A stretch of DNA of 64,000 nt from positions 310,001 through 374,000 of the forward strand of contig NZ_JBNPXV010000003.1 in assembly GCF_050433125.1 (NCBI RefSeq). The letters are read 5' to 3'. Made by a program: the position numbers and the translations under genes. The DNA is from Roseimarinus sediminis. GTDB taxonomy: Bacteria; Bacteroidota; Bacteroidia; Bacteroidales; Prolixibacteraceae. The notes beneath the pieces were generated by a model. That model was not told the origin of the DNA. It searched no databases and saw nothing but the letters and a program-made list of their open reading frames with translations. Numbering within the stretch: position 1 is the stretch's first letter; each line of letters starts with the position of its first letter. This document shows, piece by piece, positions 1 through 7,380 of the stretch.

Positions 1-90
1 ATGACTGCTTTCCACTGCGAGCCAGAATTGAAGTCATCAGTTCTGCGCTCTGCACTATTTCTTCTTTCGTTCAAATATGCATTCATCATT

Positions 91-132
91 CATCTTTTGT
101 CTATCATCTTTTGTCTATCATCTTTTGTCTTT
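91..132. repeat. short tandem repeat, 14-bp unit
   Basis: Two full copies and one partial copy of the unit catcttttgtctat lie head to tail, with units starting at 91, 105 and 119. They are in the AT-rich stretch before the SRPBCC gene. The open frame runs through the repeat, but that part has no protein-like character, which is one reason for placing the gene start downstream at 208. Confidence 0.75.
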
Positions 133-207
133 TGTCTATATTTCAAACTTGAATACTTAAACAAAATACCCTCGTCCTTGTTTCTTAAGCAAAAACACAA
201 CAAAACC

Positions 208-684
208 ATGGTAAAAATCACAAAGCACTCAGGTATTTATACACTCGAAGCAACACAGCGCCTGCCCATGCCCTTGCACGAAGCCTGGGATTTCTTTTCA
301 TCGCCGGCGAACCTGGCCCGTATTACCCCGCCCGAAATGGGATTCAACATCACTTCGGGCAATACTAAAAAAGCTTATGAAGGCCAGATTATCACCTACA
401 AAATAGGGATTCTCCCCTTCGTCAAGTCGAACTGGGTAACAGAGATAACCAGGGTGAGGGAAAACGAAATTTTCATTGATGAACAGCGTTTTGGCCCCTA
501 TCGCATGTGGCATCATGAACATTGGTTTACAGCCGATGGCGATGGCACAATGATGTTCGACAAAGTAAGCTACAAAATACCTTTCGGGTGGCTGGGGCAG
601 CTGGTGCATGCGCTTTTCATCAAAAGAAAACTCCGCCAGATTTTCACGTTCCGGCATCATACACTTCGGCGCTTATTTGGATAA
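208..684 (+). CDS. SRPBCC-family ligand-binding protein
   Basis: This 158-residue cytoplasmic protein has the pattern of the START/SRPBCC (polyketide cyclase-like) fold often annotated as a cell-division-inhibitor-like or coenzyme-binding protein. An N-terminal strand is followed by an amphipathic helix rich in Trp, Phe and Pro (LHEAWDFFSSPANLARITPP, residues 23-42). Later come strands with the conserved FGPYRMWHHEH segment and a basic C-terminal helix. The frame is open from base 1, but the upstream part is low-complexity, so the ATG at 208 is preferred. Members bind hydrophobic ligands in a deep cavity; the ligand cannot be read from sequence. It is the first of four co-oriented genes with gaps of 23 to 58 bases. 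Confidence 0.8.
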   Translation: MVKITKHSGIYTLEATQRLPMPLHEAWDFFSSPANLARITPPEMGFNITSGNTKKAYEGQIITYKIGILPFVKSNWVTEITRVRENEIFIDEQRFGPYRMWHHEHWFTADGDGTMMFDKVSYKIPFGWLGQLVHALFIKRKLRQIFTFRHHTLRRLFG

Positions 685-729
685 GCAGCACAAAAAAACC
701 TACCTTTACACGAAACAAAAGCAGCCAGC

Positions 730-1518
730 ATGAACGAAGTAAAACTCTACCAGATTGACGCCTTTGCCGAAACACCCTTTTCCGGCAATCCGGCAGCAGT
801 GGTTATTCTGGACCAATGGCCCGAAAAGCAAACGATGCAAAACATAGCCATGGAGAACAACCTTTCGGAAACGGCCTTTTTGGTTTCCGATGCCGACGGC
901 TATGCCATCAGGTATTTTACCCCGCTTACCGAAGTAGAATTGTGCGGACATGCAACGCTGGCCTCGGCCTATGTGCTTTTTAACATACTGAACGACCCAA
1001 AGCCGCTACTTACCTTCACCACAACAAACAGAGGACAGCTTTTTGTAAGCCGGAAGAATGAAATTATTGAACTGGATTTTCCCTGCGACCAGATTGAAAA
1101 AACGGTAGCCGGCGAAGAGGTAATCAGCGCAATCGGTCTCCGGCCTATTGAAGCATACAAGGGTATTAGCGACCTGATGTTGGTTTATAATAATGAAGAA
1201 CAAATAAGAAACATCAGTCCTGATTTTTCACTGTTGAAAAAAATCAATTTAAGAGGAATCATCATTACGGCACCAGGTATGGACTGCGATTTTGTTTCGC
1301 GCTTTTTTGCTCCGCACGAGGGAATTGATGAAGATCCGGTAACCGGTTCGGCTCATACCACACTTATTCCATACTGGCATATGCAATTGGGAAAAACAAA
1401 AATGACCGCGAAACAGTTATCTAAGCGCGGCGGCACCCTGTATTGTGAGTACGCCGGCAAAAGAGTAAAAATAGGAGGCAAAGCCCTTCACTATCTCACA
1501 GGAACCATTAGCGTTTAA
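730..1518 (+). CDS. PhzF family isomerase/epimerase
   Basis: This 262-residue protein has the two-lobed PhzF (diaminopimelate-epimerase-like) fold. The N-terminal motif GNPAAVV (about residues 19-25) and the catalytic-type Glu in NNLSETAF (Glu47) match the family, as do the GHATLASA loop near residues 73-80 and DPVTGSAH near 202-209. PhzF proteins catalyse proton shifts or isomerisation on small metabolites. Only phenazine-pathway members have a settled substrate, and no phenazine genes are nearby, so the substrate here is unknown. It lies 45 bases after the SRPBCC gene and 23 bases before fni, in a likely operon. Length is typical for the family. Confidence 0.9.
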   Translation: MNEVKLYQIDAFAETPFSGNPAAVVILDQWPEKQTMQNIAMENNLSETAFLVSDADGYAIRYFTPLTEVELCGHATLASAYVLFNILNDPKPLLTFTTTNRGQLFVSRKNEIIELDFPCDQIEKTVAGEEVISAIGLRPIEAYKGISDLMLVYNNEEQIRNISPDFSLLKKINLRGIIITAPGMDCDFVSRFFAPHEGIDEDPVTGSAHTTLIPYWHMQLGKTKMTAKQLSKRGGTLYCEYAGKRVKIGGKALHYLTGTISV

Positions 1519-1541
1519 ACATTAAAAACTTCAAAACAAAA

Positions 1542-2537
1542 ATGAGTCAGCGTAAAAGCGATCACATCAATATGGCAGCCAGCTCGGTACCGGCTTCTTT
1601 CATTTCGGATGAAAGATTTTACTACGAACCGCTGCTACATCCCCATCCGACCACAGAAATTACTGTCAATTTTCTGGGAAAAACCATGAGGCACCCGCTT
1701 TGGATTTCGAGCATGACAGGCGGTACTGCCGAGGCCGGAGTCATCAATCACCGGCTGGCCGAAGTAAGTGCCGAATTTGGACTGGGCATGGGACTTGGAT
1801 CGTGCCGTTCACTTTTGCGAAGCGACGAATTTTTCGACGATTTTAACCTGCGCCCCATAATAGGTCAACAGCTTCCTTTTTATGCCAACCTGGGGATAGC
1901 CCAGATCGAAAAAATGCTCGACCGGGGTGAGGGTGAGCGCATACACGAACTGGTGAGTCGCCTTGGAGCCGACGGCCTGTTCATTCATGTAAACCCCAGC
2001 CAGGAATGGCTCCAGCCTGAAGGCGACCGCTTTCAGCGCCCTGCCATCGAAACCATCGAAGAATTTTCGCAAGTGGTAAATGGCGCCTACCACCTGATTG
2101 TGAAAGAAGTGGGTCAGGGCATGGGGCCTAAAAGTCTTGAAAAGCTGCTTGGCATGAACATCGACGGAATTGAGTTCGCTGCTTTTGGCGGAACCAACTT
2201 TGCTACCATCGAACTGATGCGCAAACGCGATGGTGAAGCTGCTCACCTTTATCCGCTGGCTACCTTCGGGCACAACGCCAACGAAATGACAGCCATGATT
2301 AACCGCATTGTCAGTCAACACCCCGAAATGAACAAGCAATTAATTGTTTCAGGCGGGATCAACAATTTTCTTGATGGCTACTACTACACCGAAAAATCGA
2401 TGCTACCAGCAGTTTATGGTATGGCAGGTGCCGTATTGAAGCAGGCCAGGGTATCGAAACAGGCACTGGTCAATTTTATCAAAGCCGAAATACAAGGCTA
2501 TCAGTTTGCAAAAGCCTTCCTTAGCCTCCGAGGATAA
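1542..2537 (+). CDS. fni: type 2 isopentenyl-diphosphate delta-isomerase
   Basis: This FMN- and NADPH-dependent enzyme interconverts isopentenyl and dimethylallyl diphosphate, supplying precursors for quinones, undecaprenyl carrier lipid and other isoprenoids. The 331-residue protein shows the family hallmarks: RKSDHI at residues 4-9, SSMTGG at 56-61 in the flavin site, the HVNPSQEWLQPEGDR block at about 149-163 with the Gln and Glu that act at the active site and metal, the VKEVG lysine near 188, and a GGTN phosphate-binding loop. The following plsC-like gene is 58 bases downstream, so isoprenoid and phospholipid supply may be co-expressed. The length is close to the usual 330-350. Confidence 0.93.
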   Translation: MSQRKSDHINMAASSVPASFISDERFYYEPLLHPHPTTEITVNFLGKTMRHPLWISSMTGGTAEAGVINHRLAEVSAEFGLGMGLGSCRSLLRSDEFFDDFNLRPIIGQQLPFYANLGIAQIEKMLDRGEGERIHELVSRLGADGLFIHVNPSQEWLQPEGDRFQRPAIETIEEFSQVVNGAYHLIVKEVGQGMGPKSLEKLLGMNIDGIEFAAFGGTNFATIELMRKRDGEAAHLYPLATFGHNANEMTAMINRIVSQHPEMNKQLIVSGGINNFLDGYYYTEKSMLPAVYGMAGAVLKQARVSKQALVNFIKAEIQGYQFAKAFLSLRG

Positions 2538-2595
2538 AAACAGTGCTGTAGCATGAGAAATTAAACCATTTCAGGTTTGTGATTAAGCGTTTACG

Positions 2596-3342
2596 ATGAA
2601 GAACTTATTCAGACTACTTTTATTTCCACTTGCTTTTATCAGATTATTACTGGTTCTGATGGTCTCATTTTTCTTTCTTTTCATCGTTTACATAGAATAT
2701 CGAATCAGTCTTCGCACCGGGAAATACCATTTCTGGTCGATGCGTAACTGGGGGAAGATAGTTTGTTGGATACTGGGAATTAAAGTTGAACACAATGCAC
2801 CTCCCACCGGAGGCAAATACATCATCATGCCCAACCATACAAGCTATCTCGACATTTTGCTCATTGCCGCCTATTCGCCTTCGGCCTTTGTCGCCAAAGC
2901 CGAATTAAAATCGTGGCCCATTCTTGGGCAAACCCTCAAGGCCGGACACATCATCACCGTGAATCGAAAAGAACTAAGCAGCCTGCTCAACACCATGAAA
3001 CGCATACGCGAATCGGTTGAAGGCGGCATGCCAGTGACTGTTTTCCCCGAAGGAACCACCAGCAAAGGGCCCGAACTGCTGCCTTTCAAAAACGGCAGCT
3101 TTAAAATTGCTGCCGATCTGAAAGTTGACATTGTCCCCTGTGCCATCGTCTACCACGACAAAGGAGATGTATGGATTGGTGATGATACTTTCATCGCTCA
3201 CTTTTTCAGACAAATGTGGCAGCCGGTAAAAAAGGTTAAACTGTTTTACGGCACTCCGCTTCAATCGGAAGATTACCTACAACTAAAAACAGCTACCAGA
3301 AAGTCAATAGAACAACTACTCGAGCTTACACCGAAGAATTAA
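2596..3342 (+). CDS. plsC: 1-acyl-sn-glycerol-3-phosphate acyltransferase
   Basis: This membrane-associated acyltransferase is predicted to add the second acyl chain to lysophosphatidic acid in phospholipid synthesis. The 248-residue protein starts with a strong hydrophobic segment (about residues 8-32), followed by the acyltransferase motif I NHTSYLD (80-86, the NHx4D catalytic pair) and motif III FPEGTTSKG (150-158), which binds the glycerol phosphate. It closes the co-oriented run that begins with the SRPBCC gene. A second, more divergent NHx4D acyltransferase is at 25.9 kb, so the exact acyl acceptor of each is open. Confidence 0.88.
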   Translation: MKNLFRLLLFPLAFIRLLLVLMVSFFFLFIVYIEYRISLRTGKYHFWSMRNWGKIVCWILGIKVEHNAPPTGGKYIIMPNHTSYLDILLIAAYSPSAFVAKAELKSWPILGQTLKAGHIITVNRKELSSLLNTMKRIRESVEGGMPVTVFPEGTTSKGPELLPFKNGSFKIAADLKVDIVPCAIVYHDKGDVWIGDDTFIAHFFRQMWQPVKKVKLFYGTPLQSEDYLQLKTATRKSIEQLLELTPKN

Positions 3343-3700
3343 GCACCGCTATTTCTGAAAATAATAAACCATTTTTTGTGTCGCATGCATTAATAATCGA
3401 CATAGCTACACATTACCACTCTTATTAATCATTATAAGCTTTGTTAAAACTTTTTGCTTTTTGTTAGCAAAAAACAAGAATTATTAACTTCTTATAATGT
3501 TCACATTGTATATTTTTGCCTTCGGATCTCACTTATATCCTTTAATTGTTATAACAGACAGAGACATTGTTTGGCCATCGAAATAAATAAACTACAACAA
3601 TATTAACCAAACCATGATCGTTTAGAAAGCGAAAAAACTTAAACACTATTTCATATTAATACATTTTATCAAGCCTTTAAACTCTTAAACCAAACATTCA
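3343..3700. promoter_or_regulatory. AT-rich leader with candidate promoter for the TonB receptor operon
   Basis: This 358-base stretch without a gene is very AT-rich. The best regulatory signal is TATTTTTG at 3511-3518, an exact match to the Bacteroidetes -7 box TAnnTTTG. I see no clear TTTG -33 box at the usual 19-21 base spacing. A start there would give a leader of about 175 bases before the ATG at 3701. No RNA gene or clear terminator was recognised. Confidence 0.4.
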
Positions 3701-6118
3701 ATGCGAAACGTATTTCCCCTCGTGTTCCTGTTTATGTTAATCACATTTGCAGTTCAGGCGCAGCGTTTTACCATCAGTGGCTACATTAGCGATGCCAATT
3801 CGGGTGAGCGGCTGCCCAATGCCAACCTTTTTGAAAAAAGCACCCTGCAAGGCACCTCGGCCAACAGCTATGGTTTCTTCAGTATATCGTTACCTGCCGG
3901 TGAGCACACACTGGTAACTTCCTACGTTGGTTATGCATCGCAGGAATTTCCGATAAAACTAAGCGGCGATCTCACACTGAACATCGAACTGGAAGCCAAT
4001 ACCGGTCAGCTCGATGAAATAACGGTAGTTGGCAACCAGCAAAACAAGGTAGAAGAAACCCAGATGAGCATGATTGACCTGCCGGTTCAGAAACTACAGA
4101 AAGTACCGGTCATTATGGGAGAAGCCGATGTGCTCAAGGTGATTCAGTTGTTGCCCGGAGTTCAGGGCGGTACCGAAGGCACCAGTGGTATTTATGTGCG
4201 CGGTGGTGGCCCCGACCAGAACCTTTTTCTGCTCGACGGGGTACCAGTGTACAATGCCGGGCACCTACTGGGCTTCTTCTCGGTTTTCAATCCCGATGCC
4301 ATCAAAACAGTGAAGCTTTACAAAGGCGGCTTTCCTTCACGCTATGGCGGACGGCTTTCATCGGTAGTCGACATCAGCATGAAAGACGGAAACATGAAAG
4401 AGCTAAAAGGAGATTTTTCCATCGGCCTGATCTCATCCAAACTAACACTTGAGGGGCCCATTGTCAAGGACAAAACCTCATTCATGGTATCGGCCCGCCG
4501 TACCTACGTTGACGTTTTGGCCAAACCCGTTATCGCCTTTTTCAACAAAACAGAAGACACCAATGTAAAAGCAGGGGCCTATTTTCACGATTATAATCTG
4601 AAGCTGAACCACATCTCTTCAGAACGCAGCCGGCTTTACTGGAGTGGTTACCACGGACGCGACCAGGGATATGGTGGCGATGAATACGACAATGGATGGG
4701 GTGATAATGAAGTAACCCGTAAATACACCGACCAATTCGGGCTGGGCTGGGGAAATACCATTTCATCGCTGCGCTGGAACTACCTGATTAGCCCTAAACT
4801 GTTTAGCAATACAACAGTAACATACAGTCACTACAACTTCGACATGGAATACCTTTACCGCACCGAAGATGTTGTAGAAGAAAAGAAGGAAGAAGAGTAT
4901 TTTAATTATTCGTCGGGCATCAGAGACCTGACTGCCAAAGCCGATTTCGATTATTTTGCATCTCCCAATCATGCAATAAAATTTGGCCTGGCCTACACCA
5001 ATCATTATTTTACTCCCGGAGTAACGACGGTTAAGCTCGAAGACACCATGTACGAAGAAGCCAGTATTGACACCACCTTTGGAAACCGGAACATCAGGGC
5101 CAACGAACTGGCAGCTTACATTGAAGATGATATCACCATCGGGGCAAAATTGAAGTTGAATGCAGGCCTTCATTTGTCGACCTTCATTGTCGATAACGAA
5201 ACCTTTGTCAGGCCACAACCCCGTTTGTCGCTGCGCTACAAAGGAGGCGAAAACTGGTCGGTAAAAAGCTCTTATTCGAGAATGGCCCAGCATGTTCACC
5301 TCTTAACCACTTCGGGCATTAACCTCCCCACCGATTTGTGGGTACCGGTTACCAAACGTTTCGAACCGCCAATAGCTGATCAGGTGGCGCTGGGAACAGC
5401 CATTAACTTCAACCATGGTGTGAATTTCACCCTCGAAGGCTTTTACAAGTCGATGACCAATCTGATTGAGTACAAGGACGGCGCTTCATTTATGGGAAGC
5501 GGCACCAACTGGGAAGACAAGGTCGAGAAAGGACGCGGCTGGTCGTACGGAATAGAGGCCATGCTTGAAAAAACCATTGGAAAAACTACAGGTTGGATTG
5601 GCTACACCTGGTCGAAAACCGAACGAAAATTTCCCAATATTAATTACGGTCAAACCTTTCCGGCTAAATACGATCGTCGTCACGATGTAAGCATTGTGTT
5701 AACCCACAAATTCAACGATCGCTTCGACATTGGAGCCACCTGGGTATATGGAACCGGAAACACCGCGACAGTTGGCTTTTCCCATTATCCGGTGGCACCA
5801 ATTCCCAACAGTTGGGGATCGGGCAGCAAATTACGCCACTACAGCACACGCAACAACTACCGTTTGCCAGCCTATCAACGAATGGATGTCGGGATGAATT
5901 TCCACAAGCAGAAAAAACATGGCGTCCGCACCTGGAGCATTTCAGCTTACAACGCCTATAATCAGAAAAATCCTTTCATTATTTATTGGAAAGAAGACTA
6001 CAACAATCCGGTGATTATTGAAGATGGGAATTACACCTATTACACTTACGAGAAGAAACTGGTTAAACTCAGCATCTTCCCCATCATTCCTTCTGTTTCC
6101 TATTCATTTAAATTTTAA
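3701..6118 (+). CDS. TonB-dependent outer-membrane receptor with carboxypeptidase-like domain
   Basis: This 805-residue protein has a signal peptide (residues 1-20, ending AVQAQ). Next comes a carboxypeptidase-regulatory-like beta-sandwich (about 22-108, with SGYISDANSGERLPNANL), then a plug domain (about 115-230, including GGTEGTSGIYVRGGGPDQN and LLDGVPVYNAGHL). The rest is a 22-strand-type barrel ending in Phe. It should import a ligand through the outer membrane using TonB energy. The next gene, three bases downstream, is a DUF4249 lipoprotein; this TonB-receptor/DUF4249 pair is common in Bacteroidota and differs from SusC/SusD, so the ligand need not be a glycan. The length is shorter than SusC proteins (about 1000). 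Confidence 0.93.
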   Translation: MRNVFPLVFLFMLITFAVQAQRFTISGYISDANSGERLPNANLFEKSTLQGTSANSYGFFSISLPAGEHTLVTSYVGYASQEFPIKLSGDLTLNIELEANTGQLDEITVVGNQQNKVEETQMSMIDLPVQKLQKVPVIMGEADVLKVIQLLPGVQGGTEGTSGIYVRGGGPDQNLFLLDGVPVYNAGHLLGFFSVFNPDAIKTVKLYKGGFPSRYGGRLSSVVDISMKDGNMKELKGDFSIGLISSKLTLEGPIVKDKTSFMVSARRTYVDVLAKPVIAFFNKTEDTNVKAGAYFHDYNLKLNHISSERSRLYWSGYHGRDQGYGGDEYDNGWGDNEVTRKYTDQFGLGWGNTISSLRWNYLISPKLFSNTTVTYSHYNFDMEYLYRTEDVVEEKKEEEYFNYSSGIRDLTAKADFDYFASPNHAIKFGLAYTNHYFTPGVTTVKLEDTMYEEASIDTTFGNRNIRANELAAYIEDDITIGAKLKLNAGLHLSTFIVDNETFVRPQPRLSLRYKGGENWSVKSSYSRMAQHVHLLTTSGINLPTDLWVPVTKRFEPPIADQVALGTAINFNHGVNFTLEGFYKSMTNLIEYKDGASFMGSGTNWEDKVEKGRGWSYGIEAMLEKTIGKTTGWIGYTWSKTERKFPNINYGQTFPAKYDRRHDVSIVLTHKFNDRFDIGATWVYGTGNTATVGFSHYPVAPIPNSWGSGSKLRHYSTRNNYRLPAYQRMDVGMNFHKQKKHGVRTWSISAYNAYNQKNPFIIYWKEDYNNPVIIEDGNYTYYTYEKKLVKLSIFPIIPSVSYSFKF

Positions 6119-6121
6119 GCC

Positions 6122-7186
6122 ATGCGAAAATATATCTATCTGACCATCCTTTTTGCCCTTGTAGGTTTTGCCTGTACCGAGGAAATCGACTTTGAAAAAA
6201 GCCTGATCGACAAACAACTGGTTGTAAATGCCTTCATTACTCCCGATAGTTTATTTAAAGTACAACTATACAACAATGTAAGTATCAATCAGGCAAAGAT
6301 CGAACCCTTGCGAAATGCGAATATTTTGCTTTTTGAAGATGGAAAGGAAGTAGAAACACTAAGCCCCGATTTCTATCTTACACCAACTTACAATTATAAC
6401 AATGGTGAATTGGTTTATGATACCATCTATTTTTACTCGGGAAAGAATACCCGTGCCGTGGTGGGAAAAAGCTATGAAATAAAAGCCAGTCACCCCGACT
6501 TTGAGGACGCCATTTGCAGTACCACCATTCCTTATCCTGTTCAAATAGAAGGAATCGATACCAGTTCTAATCATGTTAGCAGCGAATATGAAGAAAGGAT
6601 TGAATTCAAATTCAAACTAAAGTTCACCGACCCGGCAGACACAGAAAACTATTATCGGCTTGTGATTAAAGAAACAATGGGGAAAGAAGGATACACTGTG
6701 ATAAATGAGGCAGACACTTCTTATTTTATCAACATAAGTTCAAGTAGTTACAGTTATTTCAACTCGAACGATCCGGTTTTCACCTACGAAAACAGCGACG
6801 CCAGCAGCCCCATTCTGGGAGGAATCTGGAACGATTATGGGATATTTTCTGATGCCATGATTCAGGGTGAAAACTATGAAGTAAGTTTTAGTCAGTCGAC
6901 TGGCTACTATGGCTATTGGGGCAACAAGGAAAAACCCAAACTATTAAATAAAGACAGAGGTGAATTTTACTCTTACACCATCTATCTTCAAAGTATTACC
7001 CGCGATGCCTATCTGTACATGAAGTCGATCGATGCGCAAAGTTATTACAACGACATTCCCTTTGTTGAACCTGTTACCATTTACTCCAATGTAGAAAATG
7101 GGCTGGGAATCTTTGGAAGCTACTCCTCTTCAAGCATCCAGACCACTTTTGGTGAATACCCTATGGAAGGCATTGAATACCGATAA
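6122..7186 (+). CDS. DUF4249 lipoprotein, partner of the TonB receptor
   Basis: This 354-residue lipoprotein has a type II signal with lipobox VGFAC (Cys18), then the DUF4249 opening with the LVVNAFITPDS stretch and a beta-rich domain. It follows the receptor stop by three bases and is surely co-transcribed with it. By analogy with SusD it is probably a surface or periplasmic-face lipoprotein that helps load the receptor, but DUF4249 has no established biochemistry. Two hairpins follow the gene, the first ending in a T-rich tract. Confidence 0.88.
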   Translation: MRKYIYLTILFALVGFACTEEIDFEKSLIDKQLVVNAFITPDSLFKVQLYNNVSINQAKIEPLRNANILLFEDGKEVETLSPDFYLTPTYNYNNGELVYDTIYFYSGKNTRAVVGKSYEIKASHPDFEDAICSTTIPYPVQIEGIDTSSNHVSSEYEERIEFKFKLKFTDPADTENYYRLVIKETMGKEGYTVINEADTSYFINISSSSYSYFNSNDPVFTYENSDASSPILGGIWNDYGIFSDAMIQGENYEVSFSQSTGYYGYWGNKEKPKLLNKDRGEFYSYTIYLQSITRDAYLYMKSIDAQSYYNDIPFVEPVTIYSNVENGLGIFGSYSSSSIQTTFGEYPMEGIEYR

Positions 7187-7208
7187 CTTTTTTCACTATT
7201 TGGACACC

Positions 7209-7250
7209 AAAGGCAGACTGTCGCTTTTAGCAGGTCTGCCTTTATTTTTC
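7209..7250 (+). terminator. hairpin terminator after the DUF4249 gene
   Basis: A perfect 10-bp stem (aaaggcagac at 7209-7218 with gtctgccttt at 7234-7243) has a 15-base loop and is followed by a T-rich tract. It lies 22 bases past the stop codon and should end the receptor-lipoprotein transcript. Confidence 0.8.
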
Positions 7251-7330
7251 CTGATTCGTTCCAGCATATCACTTAGCAGGAATTCTTCAAAAGTGAAAGG
7301 GTCACACAACATTTTCAATTTTCCGGGAAC

Positions 7331-7369
7331 AAAAATGGCTGTTTCGTATCGTTAGTAACAGCCATTTTT
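7331..7369. terminator. bidirectional hairpin terminator between convergent genes
   Basis: A perfect 13-bp stem (aaaaatggctgtt at 7331-7343 with aacagccattttt at 7357-7369) lies 12 bases past the stop codon of the minus-strand GH2 gene. It has A-runs on one side and T-runs on the other, so it can act in both directions. It backs up the plus-strand terminator at 7209. Confidence 0.82.
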
Positions 7370-7380
7370 CAATATAAACT

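Noticed and set aside
91..132. CRISPR-like array
   Set aside because: Units are 14 bases, directly abutting without spacers, and only two to three copies.
1..207. Extension of the SRPBCC gene to an ATG at base 1
   Set aside because: The extra 69 residues are encoded by AT-rich tandem repeats and have no conserved look; the ATG at 208 aligns with the family start.
3343..3700. Riboswitch or RNA gene in the leader of the TonB receptor
   Set aside because: The stretch is very AT-rich with no conserved core (for example no B12-box-like sequence) that I could recognise.
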